A DNA stretch of 33,008 nucleotides from Blastopirellula marina (GTDB taxonomy: Bacteria; Planctomycetota; Planctomycetia; Pirellulales; Thermoguttaceae), in contig DYLT01000013.1 of assembly GCA_020721945.1 (NCBI GenBank), positions 1 through 33,008 of the forward strand, in the 5' to 3' direction. Position numbers and translations under genes: made by a program. Every line of letters starts with the position of its first letter. Positions within the stretch are counted from its first letter, which is position 1. The notes below the pieces were generated by a model that did not search any database, had not been told where the DNA came from, and saw only the letters and a list, made by a program, of their open reading frames with translations. This document shows positions 1 to 8,816 of this stretch, piece after piece.

Positions 1-2426
1 TGCCCGGGCTGCACGTAAACGGCGCTCCGCATGGTCTGCACCGCGACCCCCTCGGCGTCGAGGGCCTGCACGAAGAACGCCACGCCCGAGGGCACGCGAA
101 AATACGCCGAGCCGTCGGCCTCGACCGGCACCGTGCCCAGCACGACCTTGCCCGGGTCGTCATGCGTGATGCCGATGGCCGGGTAGTTCATCGTGGGATG
201 GGTCTTGACCGGCACGCCCACGATCCGAAGCTCCTGGATCGTGCCCCGCGAGATCGGCTCCAGCCCCTCGTACACGTCGAGCACGAGCATCCGGCCTTCC
301 TGCTCGCCGTCCCATTCGACCTGGTGCGAGACGACCACGGGCGGGCGAGGCTGGGGCTTCCGCGGGAGCGGGCTCATGCTCGAGATCGCCGGGTCGCGGT
401 ACACCAGGTTCAGGTTGCCGAAGGCGTCGAACAGGTAGATGCCCGTGGCGTTGACCGGCTCGGGCGGTCCTGGCCAGCCGATCATCTCCTGGTCGCTCCA
501 GGCGACCAGGTAGTGGTTTTCCGAGAGGGGATAGGGGTTCATGAAGTACGTCCTGGGCCAGCCCTCGGTCTCGGGGAAGCAGACTTCGGGCGTCAGCCGG
601 GTCATGGGACCGTCGCCGTCGGCCCCCTGGTTCGGGTCCAACAGCACCAGCGACCCGCCGGTGTTCGCGTGGTGCCCCGACGCGGTGAAAATCAACTTGC
701 GCGACCCGGGAATCGCGCGGGCCTCGAACACGCAGTGCGGATTCTGGGTGTAGTTGCCGAAGACCGCCTGGGCGCCCGAGCCGTCGGGCAGCGTGGACCA
801 GAGGCTCATGAAGGGCATGTTCCAGCGGTCGACGTAGTCCCAGCGGGCGTAGAGCACGCGCCCGTCGTGGGCGACCGAGGGCGTCCACTCGAACATCTCG
901 AACGGCGAGATCTGCCGCAGATCGCCCCCCTGGGCGTTCATCACGTGCAGGGTGTAGACCGCCACGGGCCGTTCGGGGCCGCCGCCACAGCGCACGTAGC
1001 TGTCGGGCAGGGCGCCATCGACGCAGTTCTGGCCCGTGTGTTTCCCGCATTGAAAATACTGCCCCCGCCGCGTCGAAAGGAACACGATCTCGCCGTTGGG
1101 CAAGTAGCGGCCGTCGAAGTCGTCGTACTTCCCCCGCGTCAGACGGCGCAGACCGATGCCATCGACGTTGACCTCGTAGAGATGATAGAAGGCATCCTCG
1201 GGCACGTTGGCCTTGTCCAACTTGTTGGGATGCTCGCGCAGGCCGGAATAGTACTTGCAATGTGAAAAGAGGATCCGCTTGCCGTCGTACGAGAGGTCGG
1301 GGCTCAAGAAGCTCCCAAGGGGCAGGTCGGTCGCCAACATGCGCAACCGCGGCCGGTCGGTCTTCCATCCTTTGAGCACGCACAACCCACCGCCGGGCCG
1401 CGAGAACCACCCGTAGTTCTGGTCCGACATGTGCGTAAAGGTCCCAGGCGCCCGCTTGACGAACACCAGGTCGTCGAAATCCAAGAGTGGGTTCTTCAGG
1501 GCCATGCGGCGGACGGCCCAGCGGGCCTTGACGTACCACGCGCGCCGGGCCTCGGCCGAAGCGTCCTTGGGAAGCGCGGCGGCGGCCAACGCGATCTCGC
1601 GCAGAACGGCCGTCTCGCCCGACACGTCGGCGCCAAGCTGCCGAAGGTCCGCCGCTAGCTTGAGCCCCCGTTCCACCGCCACCGCGATCGGGTACGCGGG
1701 CTCGGTCTTGCGCGGGGCGGCCGGCTCGCCGGCCCCGGCCGACTTGCCGGCCGGGTCGGGGAGGTGCGCTTTGGACCAAGGGCTGACACTCGACTGGTCG
1801 GCCGGACGCTTCAGCGCCACGTTCTTCGCCGAGCCGACCCGATAAACCTCGACCTCGTCGAGGTGGAAGTACAGCCGGCCGGGCAACTGGAGTCGCACGA
1901 ATCGGGCCTTGGCCCCGCGCAGCGGCACGACCAGGGGCTTGCCGTCGACTTGGCCGCCAAAGACCGAACCGTCGTGCTGATAGGCCTCCCGCCACGACTT
2001 GCCGTCGTCGGAGAGGCGCAGTTGAATTTGGCTGGCCCGCTTCTCGACGCTCCCGTCGCCCCGATTGAAGACCACCACGCGGTCCAAGGCGAGCGACTGC
2101 CCGAGATCGACTTGCCACCAGGGATCTTGCTGATCGCCGACGTGGAAGCCGTAGGTGCCGTCCTTGACGCCATCGACGGCGCCTGCCGCGTCTTGCCGCG
2201 TGGTGACCGTGCTCTGGGCGTCGGGTCGGGTCCGCGGCGAAGGAGGCAACCAGCGGACCTCGTCCTGGCGGAGCCAATCGGCCTCGATCTGCTGCGGCGT
2301 GATGGCCGGCTCCACGGGAGCGGCCGCCAGGCCCTTGCCGCCGAGTCCCAGCAAGGCGCACAAGAAGAAGGATTCTGCGGATATCGCCAGTCCAGCTCCG
2401 GTTCGTCGCACGGCAAGTCTTCGCAT
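1..2426 (-). CDS. HzsA-related exported protein with discoidin-like domain (partial, C-terminus beyond the window)
   Basis: The frame stays open from a start at 2426 to the left edge, so about 808 residues are visible and the C-terminus is missing. A GGAAAGG ribosome site lies just before this ATG; an in-frame ATG at 2453 is a weaker alternative. Residues 10-35 form a signal-peptide-like hydrophobic stretch. Residues about 70-165 resemble an F5/8 type C (discoidin/CBM32) fold, with WWQVDLGQ, VVVFNRGD and RFVRLQLPG. From about residue 315 (DDLVFVKR) the protein follows the HzsA-like propeller pattern, with repeats such as HLYEVNVDGIGLRRLT and GRYLPNGEIVFLSTR. It parallels the gene at 19129-21525, which ends in CxxCH haem motifs, so a haem-bearing C-terminus is expected but not seen. 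It lies 58 bases downstream of the Fur gene. True hydrazine synthase activity is unlikely because no other anammox gene is visible; the substrate is unknown. Confidence 0.85.
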   Translation of the reverse strand, partial: MRRLAVRRTGAGLAISAESFFLCALLGLGGKGLAAAPVEPAITPQQIEADWLRQDEVRWLPPSPRTRPDAQSTVTTRQDAAGAVDGVKDGTYGFHVGDQQDPWWQVDLGQSLALDRVVVFNRGDGSVEKRASQIQLRLSDDGKSWREAYQHDGSVFGGQVDGKPLVVPLRGAKARFVRLQLPGRLYFHLDEVEVYRVGSAKNVALKRPADQSSVSPWSKAHLPDPAGKSAGAGEPAAPRKTEPAYPIAVAVERGLKLAADLRQLGADVSGETAVLREIALAAAALPKDASAEARRAWYVKARWAVRRMALKNPLLDFDDLVFVKRAPGTFTHMSDQNYGWFSRPGGGLCVLKGWKTDRPRLRMLATDLPLGSFLSPDLSYDGKRILFSHCKYYSGLREHPNKLDKANVPEDAFYHLYEVNVDGIGLRRLTRGKYDDFDGRYLPNGEIVFLSTRRGQYFQCGKHTGQNCVDGALPDSYVRCGGGPERPVAVYTLHVMNAQGGDLRQISPFEMFEWTPSVAHDGRVLYARWDYVDRWNMPFMSLWSTLPDGSGAQAVFGNYTQNPHCVFEARAIPGSRKLIFTASGHHANTGGSLVLLDPNQGADGDGPMTRLTPEVCFPETEGWPRTYFMNPYPLSENHYLVAWSDQEMIGWPGPPEPVNATGIYLFDAFGNLNLVYRDPAISSMSPLPRKPQPRPPVVVSHQVEWDGEQEGRMLVLDVYEGLEPISRGTIQELRIVGVPVKTHPTMNYPAIGITHDDPGKVVLGTVPVEADGSAYFRVPSGVAFFVQALDAEGVAVQTMRSAVYVQPG

Positions 2427-2484
2427 GAAAGCGCCCTTTCCGGAAGCGGCCATGCGCTGAGTATGCGGCAGGCGGGGCAATACG

Positions 2485-2979
2485 TCAATCGGAGGGGCGC
2501 GACGGTCTCTGACGCCGCCGGCACTTGGCGCAGATGCCCGTGACGAACAGCCGGTGACCGAGGACCTCGAAATCCTCCTCGCGTGCCACCTGGTCGCAAA
2601 GGCGTTCGAGAGCCTGGCTGTGAAACTCGATCAGGGCGTTGCAGACCTGGCAATAGAGATGGTCGTGCTGGGGGTACCCGTATTCGTGCTCGAACACGCT
2701 GCGGCCACCCAGGGTCATTTTGCGCAAGAGGCCTGCCTCGACCAGTTCGTTGAGGGTGCGGTAGATGGTTGGCCGGCTGAGGCGTCGGGCGGCCAGTTCG
2801 TCGCGCAAGTGCGCCATCAATTCGTCGGCATCGAAATGGTCGTGATGGCTGAAGACCTGTTCGACGATCTGACGACGTTGCTGGGTGACCCGCTTGCCAC
2901 GCGATTGAAGAAACTGGGCGAACCGATCCAACGGCGACAAGGTGACCTGAACGGAGCGAAGAGAGAAGTCGCCGGGCAT
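2485..2979 (-). CDS. Fur-family metal-dependent transcriptional repressor
   Basis: This 164-residue protein has the full Fur layout. An N-terminal winged helix carries KRVTQQRRQIVEQVF (29-43) and the recognition-helix region SRPTIYRTLNELVEAGLL (68-85). It is followed by the dimerisation and metal domain, with HHDHFDADEL (45-54), HDHLYC (105-110), and CxxC pairs at 110/113 and 150/153 that would hold a structural zinc. This family senses iron, zinc or peroxide; the sequence does not decide which. The start lies 11 bases after the stop of the FlgM-like gene with no clear ribosome site, which suggests translational coupling; a start a few codons inside is possible. A basic tail (RRRQRPSR) follows the second CxxC. 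The HzsA-related gene follows on the same strand. Confidence 0.93.
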   Translation of the reverse strand: MPGDFSLRSVQVTLSPLDRFAQFLQSRGKRVTQQRRQIVEQVFSHHDHFDADELMAHLRDELAARRLSRPTIYRTLNELVEAGLLRKMTLGGRSVFEHEYGYPQHDHLYCQVCNALIEFHSQALERLCDQVAREEDFEVLGHRLFVTGICAKCRRRQRPSRPSD

Positions 2980-2990
2980 GCGGCTTGCGG

Positions 2991-3269
2991 CTAGCCGATC
3001 TCGTCCAGCAGCCGCCCCAGGGCAATTTGGAGTTTCTCGTCGGTTTCGTACGTACCCGCGGCGATCTCGGCGCGAATGCGGGCTACCCGGTCCTCCCGGA
3101 TCTCGGGCAGGTCGCGAATCCGGTCGACCAGTTGCGCCTCGGACGAGAGCTGAAGTTCGTCCTGGACCGGCGCCCCGGCCGGCGGCTCGGCCGACTTCGC
3201 CGGGCGCGGCGCGTGCGGCGCGCCGATCGCTTGCGGACCGTGAAGATGGACTGGGCCGTAGACGTGCAT
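2991..3269 (-). CDS. flgM: FlgM-like anti-sigma-28 factor
   Basis: This 92-residue protein starts at 3269, where a GGAGG site lies about 8 bases upstream; an in-frame ATG at 3368 lacks this support. The N-terminus (HVYGPVHLHGPQAIGAPH) is the segment I associate with planctomycete FlgM proteins. It is followed by a proline/alanine linker (20-37). The C-terminal half (VDRIRDLPEIREDRVARIRAEI, then GTYETDEKLQIALGRLL) is the FlgM domain, which binds and inhibits the flagellar sigma factor FliA. No flagellar structural genes are in view. The gene is first in a minus-strand run with Fur 11 bases downstream. The family call is good; binding to sigma-28 is inferred from the family. Confidence 0.8.
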   Translation of the reverse strand: MHVYGPVHLHGPQAIGAPHAPRPAKSAEPPAGAPVQDELQLSSEAQLVDRIRDLPEIREDRVARIRAEIAAGTYETDEKLQIALGRLLDEIG

Positions 3270-3929
3270 CCTTCTTCCTCCGCGCTGGGTGCCGCGCGTC
3301 ACCGCGTGGCCTTCGCGTCTTAATTCTAGGTCACTCATCGACCGGCCGGCGACGGCGGATTCAAGCAATCCGCGCGGCGCCCGGTTGTCGCAAGGGCATG
3401 GCCCACGACAATCGGAAACGGCTTTGCCGACCCGTTGCCGCTTCGCGCTTCATGCGCGGTTTTCGGGCAACATCGACATGGTGACTTTTGGCCACTGTCC
3501 CAATTATCGCATTCCCACGATGCGAACGCCAGACCACACCGGCCGAACTTCCGCGGGAACCGTTACCTATACGGAGTTTCACAAGCCGCGGTTCGTCCGC
3601 CTTGCGTCGCGGATTGTACGGCGACATCCATGGTCCCACAAGAGCGCCCGACCAGGCGAAATATGGGGAACTTGGGTGTTCTGCAACGACTGCGTTCGGC
3701 CCGCCCTCGGCCAGGCGGCGCTTCCACGGAGATAGGCGAATTCAGGAAACTCAACACGCAGGGGCAACGATCATCGAGCAGACGGCTTCGACGAAGCCCC
3801 GTGTACGACATTGCCACGGCATCGCGAACCTGAACTGCCCGCTCGTGTCCATCGTAAAGGAGGGTGAGGGAGCGATTGGGCGCATCCGCCAACTCGGCTG
3901 GGTGCCATTCCTGGGGCGAAGGAGCCATC
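3270..3929. other. 660-base gene-free interval
   Basis: No open frame here has both a ribosome site and a protein-like composition. Frames on both strands have mixed, low-bias codon use, and the composition is less GC-rich than the flanking genes. It holds the probable FlgM promoter (minus strand), a short hairpin GGCTTC-GAC-GAAGCC at 3784-3798, and presumably the promoter of the small gene at 3930. I saw no tRNA cloverleaf or known small-RNA signature. Confidence 0.5.
3323..3328 (-). promoter_or_regulatory. possible -10 element upstream of flgM-like gene
   Basis: TAGAAT, in the context CCTAGAATTA, lies on the minus strand 54 bases upstream of the FlgM-like start. No convincing -35 element sits 16-18 bases further up, so this is only a weak candidate. 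Confidence 0.25.
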
Positions 3930-4139
3930 ATGAAAAGCAACGAACCTGGTCCGGTTGGCGGTAGCGGGTTGAGCTACGAGGATGGCGACACTCCTCTGGG
4001 GGTTAGGCCTCGGTCCTTCTACAAGTTCAGCCGTTCCATCGATCGACAGCTTGCCAAACTCGTTCGGAAATGGGCGCACCTGGCCGCGCCAAACGCCTTA
4101 CGCGGCATGGTGCCATGGAGGCGTCGAGAGAACCGATGA
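3930..4139 (+). CDS. small uncharacterised protein (69 aa), probably planctomycete-specific
   Basis: An ATG at 3930 follows an AAGGAG ribosome site by about 6 bases, and the frame closes with TGA at 4139, 43 bases before a strong terminator. The N-terminal half is glycine/proline/acidic. The C-terminal half, FYKFSRSIDRQLAKLVRKWAHLAAPN (about 31-56), looks like a basic amphipathic helix, and the tail is arginine-rich. The SIDRQL.KLV..W.HLAAPN pattern resembles short planctomycete hypothetical proteins I have seen, but no function is known to me. A GTG at 3864 in the same frame is a poor start because its GGAGG directly abuts the codon. With no membrane segment or signal, it is probably cytoplasmic. 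Confidence 0.65.
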   Translation: MKSNEPGPVGGSGLSYEDGDTPLGVRPRSFYKFSRSIDRQLAKLVRKWAHLAAPNALRGMVPWRRRENR

Positions 4140-4443
4140 CCTGAGTCCATGGGTCGATAGCACGTTCCACCCCCCCTAGCGATGCCGCCGGACGCCCGTT
4201 GCGCCGGCGGCATTTTGCATTTCGGACACCTTTCGACGGCCTATTGGGGAGGTGGTCGCCTGGATATCTCGGGGGGTAGAGCACCTGGCTACGGCTGGCG
4301 AACCGGCGAACCATCCGCTAGAATTCGTTATCCTCTTACTCCGGGATCGCCGGGTTGGAAAACCGCGACGCATCCGCGGATTCGCACAGTTGGTCCCTTG
4401 CGCAACCGGTCGGCCGAACCACCCGACCGCAGGAGTGAACTCG
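4140..4443. other. 304-base interval with terminator and aldolase promoter region
   Basis: Apart from the terminator at 4182-4216, this stretch holds the leader of the aldolase gene. TAGAAT at 4319-4324 is a possible -10, but the base set 17 upstream (TGGCGA) matches the -35 consensus at only three positions. The open frame continuing upstream of 4444 has no conserved protein sequence. Confidence 0.4.
4182..4216 (+). terminator. rho-independent terminator after the small gene
   Basis: A perfect 10-base inverted repeat (ATGCCGCCGG at 4182-4191 and CCGGCGGCAT at 4204-4213) encloses a 12-base loop and runs into TTTTG. It lies 43 bases past the stop at 4139, which supports that frame being expressed. 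Confidence 0.8.
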
Positions 4444-5430
4444 ATGATCGTCACCACGAAGGAGCTGTTCCGTCACGCTTACGGGCAATACGCCCTGGGC
4501 GCTTACAACATCAACAATCTGGAACAGACGGTGGGACTGTTCCGCGGGAATTTGGGCAAAGTGGCGAAGAACGACGAGTCTGTCAAGCCGGCTCTCGCCG
4601 CGCCCTTCATCATCCAGATTTCGCGGGGGGCGCGGAGCTATACCGACAAGCGGTTTCTGGAGGCGATGATCCGCACCGCCGAGCTGGTATTTTTCGAGGC
4701 CATTTTTGCCGTGCATCTCGACCACGGAACCGAGGAAGCGTGCTACGACTCGATCGACAGCGGCTTCTACAGCTCGGTGATGATCGATGCGTCGCACGAG
4801 CCGTTCGAGAAGAACGTCGAGATTACGCGCCGCGTCGTCGAACGGGCCCACGCCAAGGGGGTTGTGGTCGAGGCCGAGCTGGGGCAACTGGGCGGCGTCG
4901 AGGAGGACGTGGTGGGCAGCGTTTGCCTGACCGATCCGGCGCAGGCGGCCGAGTTCGTCGAGAAGACGGCCTGCGACTCGTTGGCCGTGGCCATCGGCAC
5001 GTCGCACGGGGCCTACAAGTTCGCCGGCAGCCAGTCCCTGCGTCTGGACCGGCTGGCTGAGATCCAGAACGCACTGCCCAAGGGTTACCCCCTGGTGATG
5101 CACGGCTCCAGCAGCGTCCCCAAGGAGTGGGTCGACCGGATCAACGCGGCGGGCGGGAAGATGAAGAACACCAGCGGCGTGCGCGAAGACCAGTATCTCC
5201 CGGCGGCCAAGCTGGGGATCTGCAAGATCAACATCGACACCGACGGCCGGCTGGTGTGGTGCGCGACCTACCGCGAGAGCTTCCGCGACAAGCCGGAAGA
5301 CTTCGACCCGCGCACGCCCGGCAAGCCCTTCATGGCCGAGTACGCAAAGTACATCGCCCATAAGAACCAGATGCTCGGCTCGGCGGGCCAGCTCGAGGCG
5401 GTGCGCAAGTCGCTTGGGTCGAAGCGCTAG
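4444..5430 (+). CDS. fba: class II fructose-bisphosphate aldolase
   Basis: This 328-residue protein starts at 4444 behind an AGGAG site; the open frame reaches further up but the family's N-terminus begins here. It is the zinc-dependent aldolase that splits or forms fructose 1,6-bisphosphate in glycolysis and gluconeogenesis. Visible motifs are YNINNLEQT (21-29), HLDHG (91-95, zinc ligand H94), EAELGQLGG (143-151), GTSHGAY (185-191, zinc ligand H188), VMHGSSSVP (218-226, zinc ligand H220) and INIDTDGRL (262-270, phosphate binding). Residues about 38-52 (GKVAKNDESVKPALA) look like an insertion relative to other members, between the NLEQT helix and the APFIIQIS strand. It appears to be a single-gene unit, converging with the cytochrome gene downstream. 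Confidence 0.96.
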   Translation: MIVTTKELFRHAYGQYALGAYNINNLEQTVGLFRGNLGKVAKNDESVKPALAAPFIIQISRGARSYTDKRFLEAMIRTAELVFFEAIFAVHLDHGTEEACYDSIDSGFYSSVMIDASHEPFEKNVEITRRVVERAHAKGVVVEAELGQLGGVEEDVVGSVCLTDPAQAAEFVEKTACDSLAVAIGTSHGAYKFAGSQSLRLDRLAEIQNALPKGYPLVMHGSSSVPKEWVDRINAAGGKMKNTSGVREDQYLPAAKLGICKINIDTDGRLVWCATYRESFRDKPEDFDPRTPGKPFMAEYAKYIAHKNQMLGSAGQLEAVRKSLGSKR

Positions 5431-5515
5431 GCCGCGGTTCGGCCGTTCCCCGAATCAACAGCGCCGTGGAACCCGAGGAAGCCCAGCGGCCTTGGGTTGT
5501 ACGGCGTTGGATTGC

Positions 5516-5533
5516 GCAGACCTTAAGGTTTGC
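5516..5533. repeat. near-palindrome between convergent genes
   Basis: GCAGACC-TTAA-GGTTTGC can form a 7-pair hairpin with one G-U pair. It lies between the ends of the aldolase and cytochrome genes. It lacks a T-tract on either side, so a terminator role is uncertain. Confidence 0.3.
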
Positions 5534-5579
5534 AGACGCTCGTTCGGGGCTTGGGCCGAGAACGTGGCTGGCGTAAAGG

Positions 5580-7493
5580 TCAGAGCGATAGCACGTACGC
5601 GACCAGGTCGTTGATCTCTTGTTCGGTGAGTTTTTCGACTTCGCCGAACTTGCGGCCGTGCTTGCCCTCCTTGATCACCTGTTTCATCGTGGTGTAGCGG
5701 CCGTCGTGGAGGTAGGGCGCAGTGCGCCAGCACTCGATCAAGGTGGGGGTATCGAAGTCGGCGCGCCGGTCGTATTGGCCCTTCGACTCGACATCGTGCA
5801 TTTGAAGATCGGTGAACAGCGGGGCCGGATGACACTTGGCGCAGCCCACTCGCTCGCTCATGAACAGCGCCTCGCCGCGCTTGGCCGCTTCGCTCAGTTG
5901 GCCGTTGACCAGATGGGGGCTGGGGACCGGCTTGAGCGATTTGAGATACTCGTCGATGGCTTGGGCGTCCTCGTCGGGGCGCACCGCGAACTGGATATGG
6001 GTGATGCCCGAGCGCACCGCCTGCTCGCCGGTGGCGCGCACGCCCTCGGACATGGCGGGCGGGGTCTTGTGGACCAGGAGCATGCTCTTGTTGTTCTTCG
6101 GATTGCCCATGCCGTCGTTCATCAGGTCCCAGTTCAGCCCGTCCACGCGAGCGTCGGGGTGACAGCTTGCGCAGCTTTGCCAGTGCTGGAAGCAGAGATC
6201 GGCGTCGTGGAAGAACATCTCGCCCCGCCGCACCTTGGTGAATTCGACCGGCGGGCCAAGAGGAACGATGGTGACGGCCTTTTCGGGTTTGGGCGACACA
6301 TCGACCACGGCGAGTTGGTCGGTAAAGTAGACGGCGACATAGGCTTTAGAGCCAACGATCGCCAGACCGCGCGGGCCGTTGACCATGGGACCTTCGGGGG
6401 CGGTGCCCCAGAGGTTCATCGGCTGGAGCCGCACCCGCTTGCGCAGCCCCACGAGGAAGGCCAGGTCGTTGGGCACGTCGGCCTGGGTGGTCGACGAGAA
6501 GCTGCCGCGGTCGTCATAGGGTTTGGGCGTCTCGCCCGGCTTGATCTCGGCCGGGATCTTCGCCAGTTTCTCGAACATCGCGGCGGCATCGATCACGCTG
6601 ACCTCGTGGGTGCTGGCATGGGCCACGCAGATGGTCTTTCCGTCGGCCGTCACGCCGATGCCCCAGGGAAGCGCGGCGCCCAGGTCGATATCGTCCAGCA
6701 ACACGGCATTGACCAACTTCTTGCCAGCCAGGTCGATGATCGACATCGCGTTGGTATTCATCCATCCCCGTTCGAGCTGCGTGGTGGGCATTTGATACCG
6801 GGCGAGGATGTGGGCGACGTAGGCGAACTTGCCGTCGGGCGAGATGCACACGTCGTGCATACCCGACGACCCGTTGAGCAACCGCACCGACGCTGCCTGG
6901 TTCGTCGCGGTGTCGATCAGCGTGATGACCGCGGCCACGTCGTACGAATCGGCCTTGTCGTTCGGCAGCAGGTTCGCGACGACCACGGTCTTGCCGTCGG
7001 GGGTGATGGCCGCGGCGATCGGCTCGCGCACGGCCGGTACGCGGGCGATCTCCTTCTTCGCGTCGAGGTCGATCACCGAGACATCGTTGTTGAAGCGGTT
7101 GGAGACGTACAGCCGCTTGCCGTCGGGCGTCACCACCGGCGCGGTGGCCGTGTGGCCCGCGGCGATCGTGGCCTGGGTTTGTCCCGAGGCCACGTCGATC
7201 ACCGACACCGTGCCTTGCGGCGCGGCACAGGTCACGTAGAGCTTGGTCCCATCGGGGCTCAGGCACAGGCCGGTGGGTTCGGCCGGCAAGGCGATCGACC
7301 GGGCCACCTTTCCCCCGGCCGCCTCGACCACCGCCACCTGCCTCGCGTCGACGCAAAGCACGAAGAGGGTGGCGCCGTCCTTGGAGGCGACCACGTCGCA
7401 CGGGCCAAGGTACTTGCCGGGCTCGGCCGTCGCTGTGGCCGCGATCAGGCCGCAAGCCAGTGCCATAGCGATTCGGAACACCATACGCGTCAT
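5580..7493 (-). CDS. exported YVTN beta-propeller / di-heme cytochrome c protein
   Basis: This 637-residue protein starts at 7493 behind AGGAG at about 8 bases. Residues 1-23 are a signal peptide (MALACGLIAATATA). Residues about 28-410 form a YVTN/lactonase-like propeller with repeated blades: LSPDGTKLYVT, VTPDGKRLYVS, ITPDGKTVVVA, ISPDGKFAYVA and VTADGKTICVA. The C-terminal part carries two c-type haem motifs, CASCH (441-445) and CAKCH (551-555), in an arrangement close to cytochrome c peroxidase/MauG-like domains (TAPYLHDGRYTTMKQVI near 591-607). It is likely a periplasmic redox enzyme or electron carrier; the partner is unknown. The gene is alone on its strand, with its own promoter at 7581-7609, and diverges from the Gfo/Idh gene. 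Confidence 0.9.
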   Translation of the reverse strand: MTRMVFRIAMALACGLIAATATAEPGKYLGPCDVVASKDGATLFVLCVDARQVAVVEAAGGKVARSIALPAEPTGLCLSPDGTKLYVTCAAPQGTVSVIDVASGQTQATIAAGHTATAPVVTPDGKRLYVSNRFNNDVSVIDLDAKKEIARVPAVREPIAAAITPDGKTVVVANLLPNDKADSYDVAAVITLIDTATNQAASVRLLNGSSGMHDVCISPDGKFAYVAHILARYQMPTTQLERGWMNTNAMSIIDLAGKKLVNAVLLDDIDLGAALPWGIGVTADGKTICVAHASTHEVSVIDAAAMFEKLAKIPAEIKPGETPKPYDDRGSFSSTTQADVPNDLAFLVGLRKRVRLQPMNLWGTAPEGPMVNGPRGLAIVGSKAYVAVYFTDQLAVVDVSPKPEKAVTIVPLGPPVEFTKVRRGEMFFHDADLCFQHWQSCASCHPDARVDGLNWDLMNDGMGNPKNNKSMLLVHKTPPAMSEGVRATGEQAVRSGITHIQFAVRPDEDAQAIDEYLKSLKPVPSPHLVNGQLSEAAKRGEALFMSERVGCAKCHPAPLFTDLQMHDVESKGQYDRRADFDTPTLIECWRTAPYLHDGRYTTMKQVIKEGKHGRKFGEVEKLTEQEINDLVAYVLSL

Positions 7494-7800
7494 GTTGCGT
7501 CTCCTGACGTCATCGAAAGACCTATGCGAAGCATTGCGCGAGGCGTGCCTCTGAGGAGGGGCTCTTCGGCGGGCGCGTCTAATATAGAAAAGACGCCAAG
7601 GCTTGTCGACGCGCTGGGCGCGAAAAAAACCGAACGGCACTGGAAGGTCCGGTCCCCCGCAGGAGAAGGGGGATAGTCCCACGGCGCGGCTTGCCCGGAC
7701 GCTCCGCGGCGTCCTCGCTTGCTTCCGCCCGGCCAAGCCGCTAGGCTTTCGGCCAGTACTCGATCGGCGTGCACGGGCCATCAGGTCGGAGGTCCTTGTC
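7494..7800. other. 307-base divergent regulatory interval
   Basis: This interval separates the cytochrome gene (minus) from the Gfo/Idh gene (plus). It holds the minus-strand promoter at 7581-7609 and a GGAGGT ribosome site at 7788-7793 for the GTG start at 7801. No convincing plus-strand promoter or small gene was found. Confidence 0.5.
7581..7609 (-). promoter_or_regulatory. sigma-70-type promoter for the cytochrome gene
   Basis: On the minus strand TCGACA (5 of 6 to TTGACA) is followed by 17 bases and TATATT (5 of 6 to TATAAT). A transcript would start near 7574, giving a leader of about 80 bases before the ATG at 7493. Confidence 0.55.
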
Positions 7801-8811
7801 GTGGGTGTCGCGAACACGGTGCGTTGGGGCGTCATCGGATTGGGTTGGTTCGGCGAGGTGCATGTCGACGCGCTGTCGGCCATGCCGGGAATCGAGCTGG
7901 CCGCGGTCTGCACGCGGCGTCCCGACCGGCTCAAGGAAATCGCGGACCGTTACGGCGTGCCGCGGCGTTACACCGACTACCGCGAGTTGCTCGACGATCC
8001 CGAGGTCGATGCCCTAAGCATCGTCACGCACATCGAGGACCACCGCCACATCGCGATCGACGCGCTTCGCGCCGGCAAGCACGTCCTCTTGGAAAAGCCC
8101 ATGGCGCCGGATGTGGCCCAGTGCGACGAGATCCTCGCGGCCGCGGGCGAGAGCCGCGGGCTGTTCATGGTGGGTCACATCTGCCGCTTCGATCCCCGCG
8201 TGGCCCTGGCCAAGCAGGCTATCGACGATGGCCGGATCGGCCGGATCATCTCAATGCATGCACGGCGTAATCTCTCGAAGACCATCGGCCGGCAAGTGCT
8301 CGACAAGATCTCGGCCCTCTTGGGCGATGGCATCCACGACGCCGATCTGATGCTCTGGTTCAGCGGCGCCCGGCCTGTGACCGTCTACGCCCAGGAGGTC
8401 CACCCAGGCACGAACAAGTACCCGGACGCGGGCTGGGCCATGTTCCGGCTGGAGAACGACGCGGTGGGCGTGGTCGAGTCGGTCTGGTGCCTGCCCGAGA
8501 CCACGCCGTACCAGATCGACGCGCGGATGGAGGTCCTCGGGACCGAGGGGGCACTGTACATCAACTGCGGGGAGGCCGGGCTGGCGATCCACGACCGGCA
8601 CGGCGCCCGACTGCCCGACACCCTCTATTGGCCCAAGCCGTTCGGCGAGCGGTTCGGGGTGCTGCGAGCGGAGTTGCGGTACTTCGCCAACTGCGTCGTG
8701 GAGGGCCGCCGGCCGGACCGCATCACGCCCGAGGAATCGCGCGCGGCCGTGGCGCTGATGGCGGCGGCGGGCCAGTCGGCGCGGACCGGCCAGGTCGTTT
8801 CGCTCGCGTGA
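7801..8811 (+). CDS. Gfo/Idh/MocA-family NAD(P)-dependent oxidoreductase
   Basis: The start is taken as GTG at 7801, 7 bases after GGAGGT, giving 336 residues; the open frame upstream has no conserved content. The Rossmann motif GLGWFG is at 13-18, and EKPM (98-101) carries the family's cofactor/active-site lysine. The C-terminal alpha/beta substrate domain includes [13 protein letters not shown], whose HDxD-like element suits a sugar or inositol dehydrogenase. Family members oxidise a ring hydroxyl of sugars or cyclitols; the exact substrate is not visible. There is no signal peptide, so it is cytoplasmic. It ends 5 bases before the zinc dehydrogenase gene, so the two are probably co-transcribed and may act in sequence on one substrate. 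Confidence 0.93.
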   Translation: MGVANTVRWGVIGLGWFGEVHVDALSAMPGIELAAVCTRRPDRLKEIADRYGVPRRYTDYRELLDDPEVDALSIVTHIEDHRHIAIDALRAGKHVLLEKPMAPDVAQCDEILAAAGESRGLFMVGHICRFDPRVALAKQAIDDGRIGRIISMHARRNLSKTIGRQVLDKISALLGDGIHDADLMLWFSGARPVTVYAQEVHPGTNKYPDAGWAMFRLENDAVGVVESVWCLPETTPYQIDARMEVLGTEGALYINCGEAGLAIHDRHGARLPDTLYWPKPFGERFGVLRAELRYFANCVVEGRRPDRITPEESRAAVALMAAAGQSARTGQVVSLA

Positions 8812-8816
8812 CCACC

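Noticed and set aside
160-2361. Open frame of 733 residues on the minus strand
   Set aside because: It is out of frame with the HzsA-related protein, whose discoidin and propeller motifs read clearly in the frame starting at 2426.
3270-3929. Several 60-160 codon frames in the interval upstream of the small gene
   Set aside because: They lack ribosome sites, codon bias and any protein-like pattern.
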